Source: Streptomyces roseirectus (GTDB lineage: Bacteria; Actinomycetota; Actinomycetes; Streptomycetales; Streptomycetaceae). From it: a stretch of DNA of 64,000 nucleotides. The stretch lies in assembly GCF_014489635.1 (NCBI RefSeq), contig NZ_CP060828.1:1922001-1986000 (forward strand), given 5' to 3'. The translations under genes were made by a program, and so were the position numbers. Numbering within the stretch: position 1 is the first letter of the stretch; every line of letters starts with the position of its first letter. Positions 43,172 through 50,176 of this stretch are shown here, piece after piece. The notes under the pieces were generated by a model that was not told the origin of the DNA, made no database searches, and was given only the letters and a program-made list of their open reading frames with translations.

Positions 43172-44542
43172 TCACCCCGCCGCGATCTCCGCCAGCCTCC
43201 GCGCCTCCGCCCGGGTCGAGCGGGCGATCTCGTCCTCGTCGGCGGTCAACAGGCGCCCGTTCTCGACGATCTGACGCCCATTGACGAACGACGCCGTCAC
43301 CGGGGCCGCCGCCCCGAAGACCAGCGCCGTCACCGGATCGGCGATCGACGCGTGGGCCAGCGTGTCCATCCGCCACAGCACGAGGTCGGCCAGCTTGCCG
43401 GGTTCCAGCGAGCCGATCTCCCGTGCGCGGCCCAGGACTTGGGCGCCGCCGTAGGTGCCGAGCCGCAACGCCTGCCGGGCGTTCAGCGCGGCCTCCCGGT
43501 GCGCCCCCAGCCGGTTGATGAGCAGCGCGTTGCGCAACTCCGTGTGAAGCTCGCCGGATTCGTTGGAGGCGGTGCCGTCGACGCCGAGGCCGACGGGGAC
43601 GCCGGCGGCGAGCAGGTCGGGGACGCGGGCGATCCCGGCGGCCAACCGGGCGTTGGAGGAGGGGCAGTGGGCGACGCCCGTGCCGGTGCGGGCGAACGCC
43701 GCGATGTCGGAGTCGTTCATGTGGACGCAGTGGGCCATCCAGACGTCCTCGCCGAGCCAGCCCGTGGACTCGAAGTAGTCGGTCGGGCCCATGCCGAAGA
43801 GTTCGTGGCAGAACTTCTCCTCCTCGACCGTCTCCGAGCCGTGCGTGTGCAGGCGCACACCGAGGCGGCGGGCCAACTCGGCGCCCTGGCGCATGAGTTC
43901 GGTGGAGACGGAGAACGGGGAGCAGGGGGCGACGGCGACCTGGGTCATCGCGTCGAAGGAGGGGTCGTGGTGGCGGCGCACCGTCTCCTCGGTCGCCGTG
44001 AGCGCGCCGTCCAGACTCTCCACCGCGAAGTCCGGGGGCAGGCCGCCGTCCGACTCGCCGCGGTCCATGGAGCCGCGCGCGAGGGTGAAGCGGACGCCCA
44101 GGTCGCGGGCGGCGCCGATGATCGCGGCGGAGAGGTCGCCGGTGCCGCGCGGGAAGACGTAGTGGTGGTCCATCGCGGTGGTGACGCCGCCGCGCGCCAT
44201 CATCGCGAGGGAGCCCTCGGCGGCGGCGCGGACCATCGGCTCGTCGATGCGCGCCCAGGTCGGGTAGAGGGCGACGAGCCAGTCGAAGAGGTTGTGGTCG
44301 GTCGCGAGGCCCCGGGTGATCCACTGGTAGTAGTGGTGGTGGGTGTTGACGAGGCCGGGGGTGACCAGATGGCCCGTCGCGTCGATGCGGCGGGCGACGT
44401 CCGCAAGGCCCTCGGGGGCCGGGCCCGCGCCGAGCGATTCGATGCGGTTGCCGTGCAGGACGACGTGACCGGTCGCGTGCTCGGTGTCGGCGGCGTCCAC
44501 GGTCGCGATCGCCGCGTTCTCGATGACGATGCGCTGGGCCAT
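43172..44542 (-). CDS. 8-oxoguanine deaminase (ATZ/TRZ-type amidohydrolase)
   Basis: A 456-aa metal-dependent amidohydrolase. Motifs in order: TPGLVNTHHHYYQWITRG near residue 62 (metal HxH), VAPCSPFSVS near 205, LHTHGSETVEEE near 233 (metal His), WMAHCVHMNDSDI near 269 (metal His) and GLGVDGTASNESG near 318 (metal Asp). The pattern matches hydroxydechloroatrazine-ethylaminohydrolase-like enzymes commonly annotated as 8-oxoguanine deaminase. That enzyme makes urate from 8-oxoguanine, which fits its place 29 bases after urate oxidase in the same operon. Guanine deaminase activity is an alternative. Confidence 0.85.
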   Translation of the reverse strand: MAQRIVIENAAIATVDAADTEHATGHVVLHGNRIESLGAGPAPEGLADVARRIDATGHLVTPGLVNTHHHYYQWITRGLATDHNLFDWLVALYPTWARIDEPMVRAAAEGSLAMMARGGVTTAMDHHYVFPRGTGDLSAAIIGAARDLGVRFTLARGSMDRGESDGGLPPDFAVESLDGALTATEETVRRHHDPSFDAMTQVAVAPCSPFSVSTELMRQGAELARRLGVRLHTHGSETVEEEKFCHELFGMGPTDYFESTGWLGEDVWMAHCVHMNDSDIAAFARTGTGVAHCPSSNARLAAGIARVPDLLAAGVPVGLGVDGTASNESGELHTELRNALLINRLGAHREAALNARQALRLGTYGGAQVLGRAREIGSLEPGKLADLVLWRMDTLAHASIADPVTALVFGAAAPVTASFVNGRQIVENGRLLTADEDEIARSTRAEARRLAEIAAG

Positions 44543-44571
44543 CGCTCAAGTCCTCTCGGGGAAGGGCGTGT

Positions 44572-45471
44572 TCAGAGGTTGGTGAGGTCGACGGGGATGC
44601 GCGCCTCGGCGCCGTCGCGCAGGATCGTCGCCTCGATGAGGCCGTAGGGGCGGTCGGCGGCGAAGTAGACCTCGTTGTCGTTCTTGAGGCCGAACGGCTT
44701 CAGGTCGACGAGGAAGTGGTGCTTGTTGGGGAGCGAGAAGCGGATCTCGTCGATCTCCGGGCGGTGTTCGACGACGCGGGCGCCCATCGCGTACAGGGTC
44801 TGTTGGAGGGAGAGCGAGTAGGTCTCGGCGAACGCCTCCAGGATGTGCCGCTTCGTCTGCGCGTAGGACTCCTGCCAGTCGGGCAACTCGCCTTCCTCGC
44901 CGGACCAGTTGAAGCGCCAGCGGGCGGCGACGTCGGTGGCGAGGATGCGGTCGTACGCCTCGGGGAGGGTCGTGTACTCGTCCTTGACGTAGCCCCAGAA
45001 CTCGGAGTTGGTCGAGTTGAGGACGGTGAGGTCCTTCAGCCCGGACACCACCTCCCATGACACACCGTCAAAAGTGACCTGGGCGAGGCGGGTTTCCTGT
45101 CCCTTGCGGACGAAGGAGTGCTCGCCCTCGCCGCCGTGCTCGATCCGCTCCCAGGCGAACTCCTCGATGCGGACGCGGGCTTGGTGGATCGTCTCCTGCG
45201 AGGTGACGAAGTGCCGGGCGAGGTGGATGCCGAACTGCTCGGCTGAGTCGACGCCGTACTCCTTGGCGAACGCGTACACCGTGTTCTTGGTGGTGTCGGT
45301 CGGCAGGACGCTGGCGTTGGATCCCGAGTAGTGGACCTCGCCCATGTCGCCGCTGAGGGAGACGGAGACGTTCAGGTCCTTGATGTGATGCGTGGCGCCG
45401 TCGCGGACGACGCGGACCACTCTGGTCTCGGCCTTGCCGTACTGGTTCTGGCCCAGCGTTGCGCGGGTCAT
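44572..45471 (-). CDS. urate oxidase (uricase)
   Basis: A 299-aa cofactor-free oxidase that converts urate to 5-hydroxyisourate. Family landmarks: LGQNQYGKAETRVVRV at the N-terminus with the catalytic Lys, NASVLPTDTTKNTVYAFAKE near residue 52 with the substrate Thr, VLNSTNSEFWGYVKDEYTTLPE near 150, LQQTLYAMGARVVEHRPEIDEI and LPNKHHFLVDL. Length is normal. It sits in an operon with the two enzymes that process its unstable product: HIU hydrolase ends 4 bases before its start and OHCU decarboxylase precedes that. Confidence 0.97.
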   Translation of the reverse strand: MTRATLGQNQYGKAETRVVRVVRDGATHHIKDLNVSVSLSGDMGEVHYSGSNASVLPTDTTKNTVYAFAKEYGVDSAEQFGIHLARHFVTSQETIHQARVRIEEFAWERIEHGGEGEHSFVRKGQETRLAQVTFDGVSWEVVSGLKDLTVLNSTNSEFWGYVKDEYTTLPEAYDRILATDVAARWRFNWSGEEGELPDWQESYAQTKRHILEAFAETYSLSLQQTLYAMGARVVEHRPEIDEIRFSLPNKHHFLVDLKPFGLKNDNEVYFAADRPYGLIEATILRDGAEARIPVDLTNL

Positions 45472-45475
45472 GGTC

Positions 45476-45787
45476 CTAGCTCCCTCGGTAGACGGAGTAC
45501 CCGAACGGGTTCAGCAGCAGCGGTACGTGGTAGTGCTCGCCGGGTTCGACGGCGAACGCGACGGCGACCTCCGGGAAGAACGCGGTGTCGACGTCGAAGA
45601 CGAGGCGGGCGTGCGCGGTGCCGTCCGGCAGGGGCGGGAAGTCGGTGCAGCGGCCGTCCGCGTCGGTCCGCGCGGTGCCGACGTCCTGCCAGTCGCCGCC
45701 GGTGCGGGCGGCGAGGCGGACGGGGACGCCGGCGGCGGGGCGGCCGGCGGTGGTGTCCAGGATGTGCGTGGACACGGTGCTGGTCAT
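45476..45787 (-). CDS. 5-hydroxyisourate hydrolase (transthyretin-like)
   Basis: A 103-aa transthyretin-fold hydrolase, second step after urate oxidase. The N-terminal motif is STHILDTTAGRPAAGVPVRL with the catalytic His, an Arg lies in the middle, and the C-terminus is the signature YSVYRGS. ATG at 45787 overlaps the OHCU decarboxylase stop by ATGA, so the two products are made together. Confidence 0.96.
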   Translation of the reverse strand: MTSTVSTHILDTTAGRPAAGVPVRLAARTGGDWQDVGTARTDADGRCTDFPPLPDGTAHARLVFDVDTAFFPEVAVAFAVEPGEHYHVPLLLNPFGYSVYRGS

Positions 45788-46293
45788 GCGGGGTCACCTT
45801 CGACGAGTCGTGCGAGCCGGATGCGGTTGATCTTCCCGAGTTCCCCCCGGACGATCTCGCGTTCGCGCTCCGGCGTGTTCCCGATCCGTTCCCGGGCGGC
45901 GTCGCGCAGTTGCCCGCCGGTCAGGCCGGTCGCGCAGATCAGGAAGACGTGGCCGAACTTCTCCTGGTAGGCGAGGTTCAGTTCGAGCATCTGTGCCTTC
46001 AGTTCCGTGTCCGCGCCGCTCATCCCGCACTGTTCGCGGGATGAGACGGGGTCGCCCGGCCGGGGTCGCCCGATCGGCGGGTGCCCCGCGAGGGCGGCGT
46101 CCAGTCCGGCGTCGTCCAACTCGTGGACGGCCGTCTCGCCGGCGGCGTACAGGGCCTCGGCGGTGGGGTACGGGCGGGACGCCAGCAGGCGCCGGACCCA
46201 GGCCGGGGCGGCGCACACCTCGGTGAGGGCGGCGTGGGCGGCCGGCTCGGGGAGCGTGTTGAACCGGGTCAGGCCCGGGGAGGGGGGCGTCAC
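45784..46293 (-). CDS. 2-oxo-4-hydroxy-4-carboxy-5-ureidoimidazoline (OHCU) decarboxylase
   Basis: A 169-aa all-helical enzyme that yields S-allantoin. GLTRFNTLPEPAAHAALTEVCAAPAWV near the start, the catalytic His region GHPPIGRP near residue 80, REQCGMSG, YQEKFGHVFLICATG with the substrate-binding F and H, and a C-terminal REREIVRGELGKINRIRLARL match the family. GTG at 46293 is chosen: it gives a normal N-terminus, while a TTG at 46329 lies inside the operator and would add 12 residues including a rare TTA codon. The promoter would place the mRNA start exactly at this GTG, so it may be leaderless. Confidence 0.92.
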   Translation of the reverse strand: MTPPSPGLTRFNTLPEPAAHAALTEVCAAPAWVRRLLASRPYPTAEALYAAGETAVHELDDAGLDAALAGHPPIGRPRPGDPVSSREQCGMSGADTELKAQMLELNLAYQEKFGHVFLICATGLTGGQLRDAARERIGNTPEREREIVRGELGKINRIRLARLVEGDPA

Positions 46294-46299
46294 GGCGTC

Positions 46300-46329
46300 A
46301 GCTAACGCCGTCGCACGAACGTTCGTCAA
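46300..46329 (-). promoter_or_regulatory. promoter of the urate operon
   Basis: Minus-strand TTGACG (46329-46324), an 18-base spacer and TTAGCT (46305-46300). The -35 overlaps the operator at 46326-46340, and the predicted transcript begins at the GTG at 46293. Confidence 0.5.
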
Positions 46330-46340
46330 CAGTTTGTTGA
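46326..46340. promoter_or_regulatory. AllR-type operator of the urate operon
   Basis: A perfect inverted repeat, TCAACA-GTT-TGTTGA. In the direction of transcription it reads TCAACAAACTGTTGA, near-identical to the site before malate synthase at 32099. Confidence 0.66.
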
Positions 46341-46406
46341 AAATTCTGGGTTACACGGGATGCCCGGTGGGACTACGCGAGGTGCCCGGCGGGGTTACCG
46401 GTAGGA

Positions 46407-46769
46407 CTACGCGCCCTTCTCCCGGTTCAGGTAGTTGTAGACCGTGAACCGGCTCACACCGAGCGCGCTCGCCACCGTCTCCACACCGTGCCGCACGGTG
46501 AACGCGCCCCGCGCCTCCAGCGTCCGCACGATCTCCTGCTTGGCCCTGCGGTCCAGGTCCGCGAGGGGTTTGCCGAGCTTGCGCTCCATCGCGGCCAGGA
46601 TGTGATCGAGCGAGTCGGCGAGCTGGGGCAGCCGGACGGCGACGGCGTCGGCGCCGGCCCAGGTCAGGACGACGTCGTCGGGGCCCGCCTCGTCGGCCGG
46701 GACCAGCTCGCCGCCGATCGCGTCGACCAGGGGCTTGACGGCCGCGATGAAGGCGTCGGGCTCGTTCAC
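46407..46769 (-). CDS. small helix-turn-helix regulator (DauR/YheO C-terminal type)
   Basis: A 120-aa protein. The C-terminal half, DRRAKQEIVRTLEARGAFTVRHGVETVASALGVSRFTVYNYLNREKGA, matches the HTH domain of YheO/DauR regulators. The N-terminal half (VKPLVDAIGGELVPADEAGPDDVVLTWAGADAVAVRLPQLADSL) is a short domain in place of the usual PAS-like one. It may regulate the purine genes on either side; nothing in the sequence shows its target. GTG at 46769 overlaps the upstream gene by GTGA. Confidence 0.82.
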   Translation of the reverse strand: MNEPDAFIAAVKPLVDAIGGELVPADEAGPDDVVLTWAGADAVAVRLPQLADSLDHILAAMERKLGKPLADLDRRAKQEIVRTLEARGAFTVRHGVETVASALGVSRFTVYNYLNREKGA

Positions 46770-47020
46770 GCCCCCTCCCCCACCACGTTGACCTGGAGCG
46801 ACACCCGCGTCGCCCCCGCCTCCAGCGCCTGCCTCAGCACCGCGTCGACGGCCCCGAGGACCGCCTCCGCACCCCCCTCGGCCGTGTTCCCGAACGGCCC
46901 GACGTCGACGGCGTCCAGCTCCGCCGCCTCCAGCGCCCGCCGCGCGGCCAGCGCGTGTCCCGGCACCTCGTCCAGGTCGAACGGCTCGGTCGTGAACTCC
47001 ACTCGCAATCGCACGCGCAC
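46766..47020 (-). CDS. small protein resembling thiamine-binding MTH1187/YkoF-like family
   Basis: An 84-aa protein. Its second half, GNTAEGGAEAVLGAVDAVLRQALEAGATRVSLQVNVVGEG, resembles the ferredoxin-like MTH1187/Thiamine_BP family (EG...VL..V......EAG..RVS). It might bind a small ligand and act with the coupled HTH protein, for example as its sensor. This is tentative. GTG at 47020; divergent from the hydroxypyruvate isomerase gene. Confidence 0.65.
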   Translation of the reverse strand: MRVRLRVEFTTEPFDLDEVPGHALAARRALEAAELDAVDVGPFGNTAEGGAEAVLGAVDAVLRQALEAGATRVSLQVNVVGEGA

Positions 47021-47122
47021 AACCTAACGTGCGGCGGGGGGCGGAGGGCAGCCCCGAAGGGACCCTGGCCGGCTGTGCCAGAATCGGGCTTCCGGCATGC
47101 GGAACTCGATCGGGGAGCGGCG

Positions 47123-47938
47123 ATGGGCTTCACGGACCTGCGGTACACCGTCAACGTGTCGATCCTGTTCACCGAACTCCCCCTGCTGGAACGGCCGGCG
47201 GCGGTCGCGGCGAGCGGTTTCGGGAACGTCGAGATGTGGTGGCCGTGGCCGGACGCGGCCGTGCCGGACCGGGGTCGGCTGGACGCGTTGCGGCGGGCGA
47301 TCGAGGAGGCGGGGGTGCGGCTCACCGGGCTGAACTTCTACTCCGGGCAGCTCCCCGGCCCCGACCGGGGCGCGCTGTCCGTGCCGGGCGTGGCGGCGGA
47401 GCGGTTCCGGGAGAACGTCGACGTCGTCACCGAGTTCGCGGGCTCGCTGGGGTGCCGGGCGCTCAACGCGCCGTACGGCAACCGGATCGACGGGGTGGAC
47501 CCCGCCGAGCAGGACGAACTCGCCCTGGACAACCTCGCGTACGCGGCGCGCGCGGCGCACGGGATCGGGGCCGTGCTGCTGGTCGAGGCGCTGAACCGGG
47601 TGGAGTCGCCGAGGTATCCGCTGCACAGCGCTTCAGCGGCCGTCGACGTCGTGAACCGCGTCAACTCCCTTACGGGACTGGGCAATGCGCGGTATCTGAT
47701 GGACCTGTACCACCTCGGCGTCAACGGCGAGGACGTCCCCGCCGCGATCGACCGCCACGCCGGCGTCACCGGCCATGTCCAGATCGCGGACGCGCCGGGA
47801 CGCGGCGTGCCGGGAACGGGCACGCTGCCGTTGCGGGCATGGCTGGAACGGCTGACGGACGCCGGGTACGACGGGCTCGTGGGGCTGGAGTACATGCCCG
47901 GCGACGCGGGGAGCGGCGGGGCGTTCGAGTGGCTGTGA
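47123..47938 (+). CDS. hyi: hydroxypyruvate isomerase
   Basis: A 271-aa TIM-barrel sugar isomerase. YTVNVSILFTELPLLERPAAVAASGF at the start, NFYSGQLPGPDRGALSVPG near residue 75, LLVEALNRVESPRYPLHS near 150 with the first catalytic Glu, MDLYHLGVNGED near 192 and VGLEYMPGD near 253 with the second Glu. It interconverts hydroxypyruvate and tartronate semialdehyde in glyoxylate use. Its usual partners, glyoxylate carboligase and tartronate semialdehyde reductase, are not in the window. ATG at 47123 has GGGGAG close upstream and replaces an earlier in-frame GTG in the intergenic region. Confidence 0.92.
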   Translation: MGFTDLRYTVNVSILFTELPLLERPAAVAASGFGNVEMWWPWPDAAVPDRGRLDALRRAIEEAGVRLTGLNFYSGQLPGPDRGALSVPGVAAERFRENVDVVTEFAGSLGCRALNAPYGNRIDGVDPAEQDELALDNLAYAARAAHGIGAVLLVEALNRVESPRYPLHSASAAVDVVNRVNSLTGLGNARYLMDLYHLGVNGEDVPAAIDRHAGVTGHVQIADAPGRGVPGTGTLPLRAWLERLTDAGYDGLVGLEYMPGDAGSGGAFEWL

Positions 47939-47978
47939 ACCGGCGTTGAGGCAGGGCGCCTCACCAGCGTCGTATCTG

Positions 47979-47990
47979 CGCATAAATGCG
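47979..47990. repeat. 12-bp near-palindrome CGCATAAATGCG
   Basis: Lies 41 bases after the hydroxypyruvate isomerase stop, in a locally A/T-rich patch. It differs from the element at 22343 by one central base, and flanking bases are also shared (GCGCATAWATGCGT). Confidence 0.45.
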
Positions 47991-48186
47991 TTACGGCACC
48001 GGTCGTAGCAGCCGTACGGAAACCTCAAATGAACCTCTGAAGACGCGCCCGGGGGCTTCAACCGGCCCGGAACCAGGGCACATTGAGTGCATGCGGGGCC
48101 CGTCGGAACGGGGGCGGCGGGTCCCGCGCGGGGGCGCCTTCGCGGCCGGACGGGGGAACGGGGGAACCCGGCCGCGAGGCACCGCC

Positions 48187-49869
48187 CTAGCCCCCGTACA
48201 TCTCCCGCAGCTCGATCTTCCGTACCTTCCCCGACACCGTCATGGGGAACGACTCCAGCACCTGCACCCGGGTCGGGATCTTGTAGTGGGCGAGGCGGCC
48301 CGCACAGAAGGCGCGGATCTCCTCCAGGGTGGGCGGGTCGCCGGGGTCGTGGGGGATGACGCAGGCGAGGACTTCCTCGCCGTACGTCTCGTGGGCCGCG
48401 CCGACGACCTGGACGTCACGGATCCTGGGGTGCCCGTACAGGAACTCCTCGATCTCGCGGGGGTAGATGTTCTCGCCGCCCCGGATGATCATGTCCTTGA
48501 TGCGGCCGACGATCTCGACGTACCCGTCGTCCCGCATGACCGCGAGGTCGCCGGTGTGCATCCAGCGTCCGGCGTCGACGGACTCGGCGGTCTTCTCGGG
48601 CTCGTTCCAGTAGCCGAGCATGACGCTGTAGCCCCGGGTGCACAACTCGCCCGCGCGGCCCCGGAGTTGGGTCACCCCGGTGGCCGGGTCGACGATCTTC
48701 ACCTCGATGTGCGGCAGGACGCGGCCGACGGTCCGGGTGCGGTGTTCGAGGTCGTCGTCGCGCCGGGTCTGGAGCGACACCGGGGACGTCTCGGTCATGC
48801 CGTAGCAGATGGAGACCTCGGCCATGTGCATCTCGGCGACGACGCGTTTCATCACCTCGACCGGGCAGGGCGAGCCCGCCATGATGCCGGTGCGCAGGCT
48901 GGTCAGGTCGTAGGCGGCGAAGTCGGGGAGGTTCAGCTCCGCGATGAACATGGTCGGCACGCCGTACAGGGATGTGCACCGCTCCTGTTCGACCGCCCTG
49001 AGCGTGGCCCCGGGGTCGAAGGAGGGGGCGGGGATGACGACGCAGGCGCCGTGCGAGGTGGCCGCGAGGTTGCCCATCACCATGCCGAAACAGTGGTAGA
49101 AGGGCACCGGCACGCAGATCCGGTCGCGCTCGTCGTAGGCGATCGACTCCCCCACGAAGTAACCGTTGTTGAGGATGTTGTGGTGCGAGAGCGTGGCCCC
49201 CTTGGGGAACCCCGTCGTGCCGGACGTGTACTGGATGTTGATCGGGTCGTCGCAGGACAACTCGGCCTCGCGGGCGAGGAGTTCACCGCGCGGTACTCCA
49301 CCGCCACGGGCGAGGAACGCGTCCCACCCCGGGTCCCCGAAGTACACGGCCTCTCGCAACTCGGGGCAGCGGCCCCGCACTTGGCCGACCATCGCCCGGT
49401 AGTCGCTGCTCTTGTGGCCGGTGGAGGCGAACAGCAGCGACACCCCGGCCTGGTCGAGCACGTAGGCGACCTCGTGCGTGCGGTAGGCGGGGTTGATGTT
49501 CACCATCACCGCGCCGATCCGCGCGGTCGCGTACTGCACGAGCACCCACTCGGGCGTGTTCACCGCCCAGATCCCGACCCGGTCCCCCCTGGCGACCCCG
49601 CTCGCCAGCAGCGCGCACGCCAACTCCTCGACGTCGGCGGCGAATTCGGCGTACGTCCAGCGCCGCCCCGACGGCACGTCGACCAGCACCTCACGCCCGC
49701 CCCAGCGCGCCACGGCCCGGTCGAGGTCGGCCCCTATGGTGTGCCCGATGAGGGGAACGGCCCCGGTGCCGTGCGCGTAGGAGAGGGCGCCACCGGGAGA
49801 GCCGTCGCCCGAGGAGCCCGCGCCTCCGAACGCGTCCCGCGAACTCCCGTCCCCGAGAGGCCCGTTCAC
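48187..49869 (-). CDS. acyl-CoA synthetase (AMP-binding family), medium-chain type
   Basis: A 560-aa adenylate-forming ligase. YTSGTTGFPKGATLSHHN near residue 208 is the AMP-binding P-loop, CYGMTETSPVSLQ near 365 the adenine motif, GYWNEPEKTAESVDAGRWMHTGDLAVMRDDGYV near 435 the hinge region, and KTVSG-type MTVSGKVRKIELREMYGG at the end holds the catalytic Lys. It activates a fatty or similar acid with ATP and CoA. The first 33 residues (GTG at 49869) are Gly/Ser-rich and may not be real; the folded part begins at GTGAVPLIGHTIG. It is preceded by a second ligase on the same strand. Confidence 0.92.
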   Translation of the reverse strand: MNGPLGDGSSRDAFGGAGSSGDGSPGGALSYAHGTGAVPLIGHTIGADLDRAVARWGGREVLVDVPSGRRWTYAEFAADVEELACALLASGVARGDRVGIWAVNTPEWVLVQYATARIGAVMVNINPAYRTHEVAYVLDQAGVSLLFASTGHKSSDYRAMVGQVRGRCPELREAVYFGDPGWDAFLARGGGVPRGELLAREAELSCDDPINIQYTSGTTGFPKGATLSHHNILNNGYFVGESIAYDERDRICVPVPFYHCFGMVMGNLAATSHGACVVIPAPSFDPGATLRAVEQERCTSLYGVPTMFIAELNLPDFAAYDLTSLRTGIMAGSPCPVEVMKRVVAEMHMAEVSICYGMTETSPVSLQTRRDDDLEHRTRTVGRVLPHIEVKIVDPATGVTQLRGRAGELCTRGYSVMLGYWNEPEKTAESVDAGRWMHTGDLAVMRDDGYVEIVGRIKDMIIRGGENIYPREIEEFLYGHPRIRDVQVVGAAHETYGEEVLACVIPHDPGDPPTLEEIRAFCAGRLAHYKIPTRVQVLESFPMTVSGKVRKIELREMYGG

Positions 49870-50176
49870 CGGACACCCACCCGCGAACGACCCGGCACGC
49901 GAACGCCGTTGCCGGGGGCGGGAGTCGCGGCGCCAGCCGTCGTCGAGGCCGTGGCCGCGCGGACGGCCGCTCCCGGCAGCCGAGTCACACGGCCGACTGC
50001 GCGCAGCCGACGGGCCGCCCGGACTCCCCTCCCCCGTGGGGGAGTCGCCGGCGCGCCCACTGCCGAGGCGCCCGCTACCGGCGCGCCCCCTGCGGGCGGG
50101 AAGTCCTCCGGCCGACCGCCTCGCCGACCCCCGCCGCCCGTACCCCCGTCCCCGCCCCTGTCCCCGGCTCCCGCCC
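49870..50176. other. gap of 307 bp without a supported gene
   Basis: Very G/C-rich, low-complexity DNA between two acyl-CoA synthetase genes. Open frames exist in several phases, but they encode Arg/Pro/Gly/Ala-rich strings without start-site or family support. No hairpin or promoter stands out. Confidence 0.6.

Noticed and set aside
46294..46329. Longer OHCU decarboxylase starting at TTG 46329
   Set aside because: It would start inside the operator and -35 box, add residues not typical of the family and include a TTA codon.
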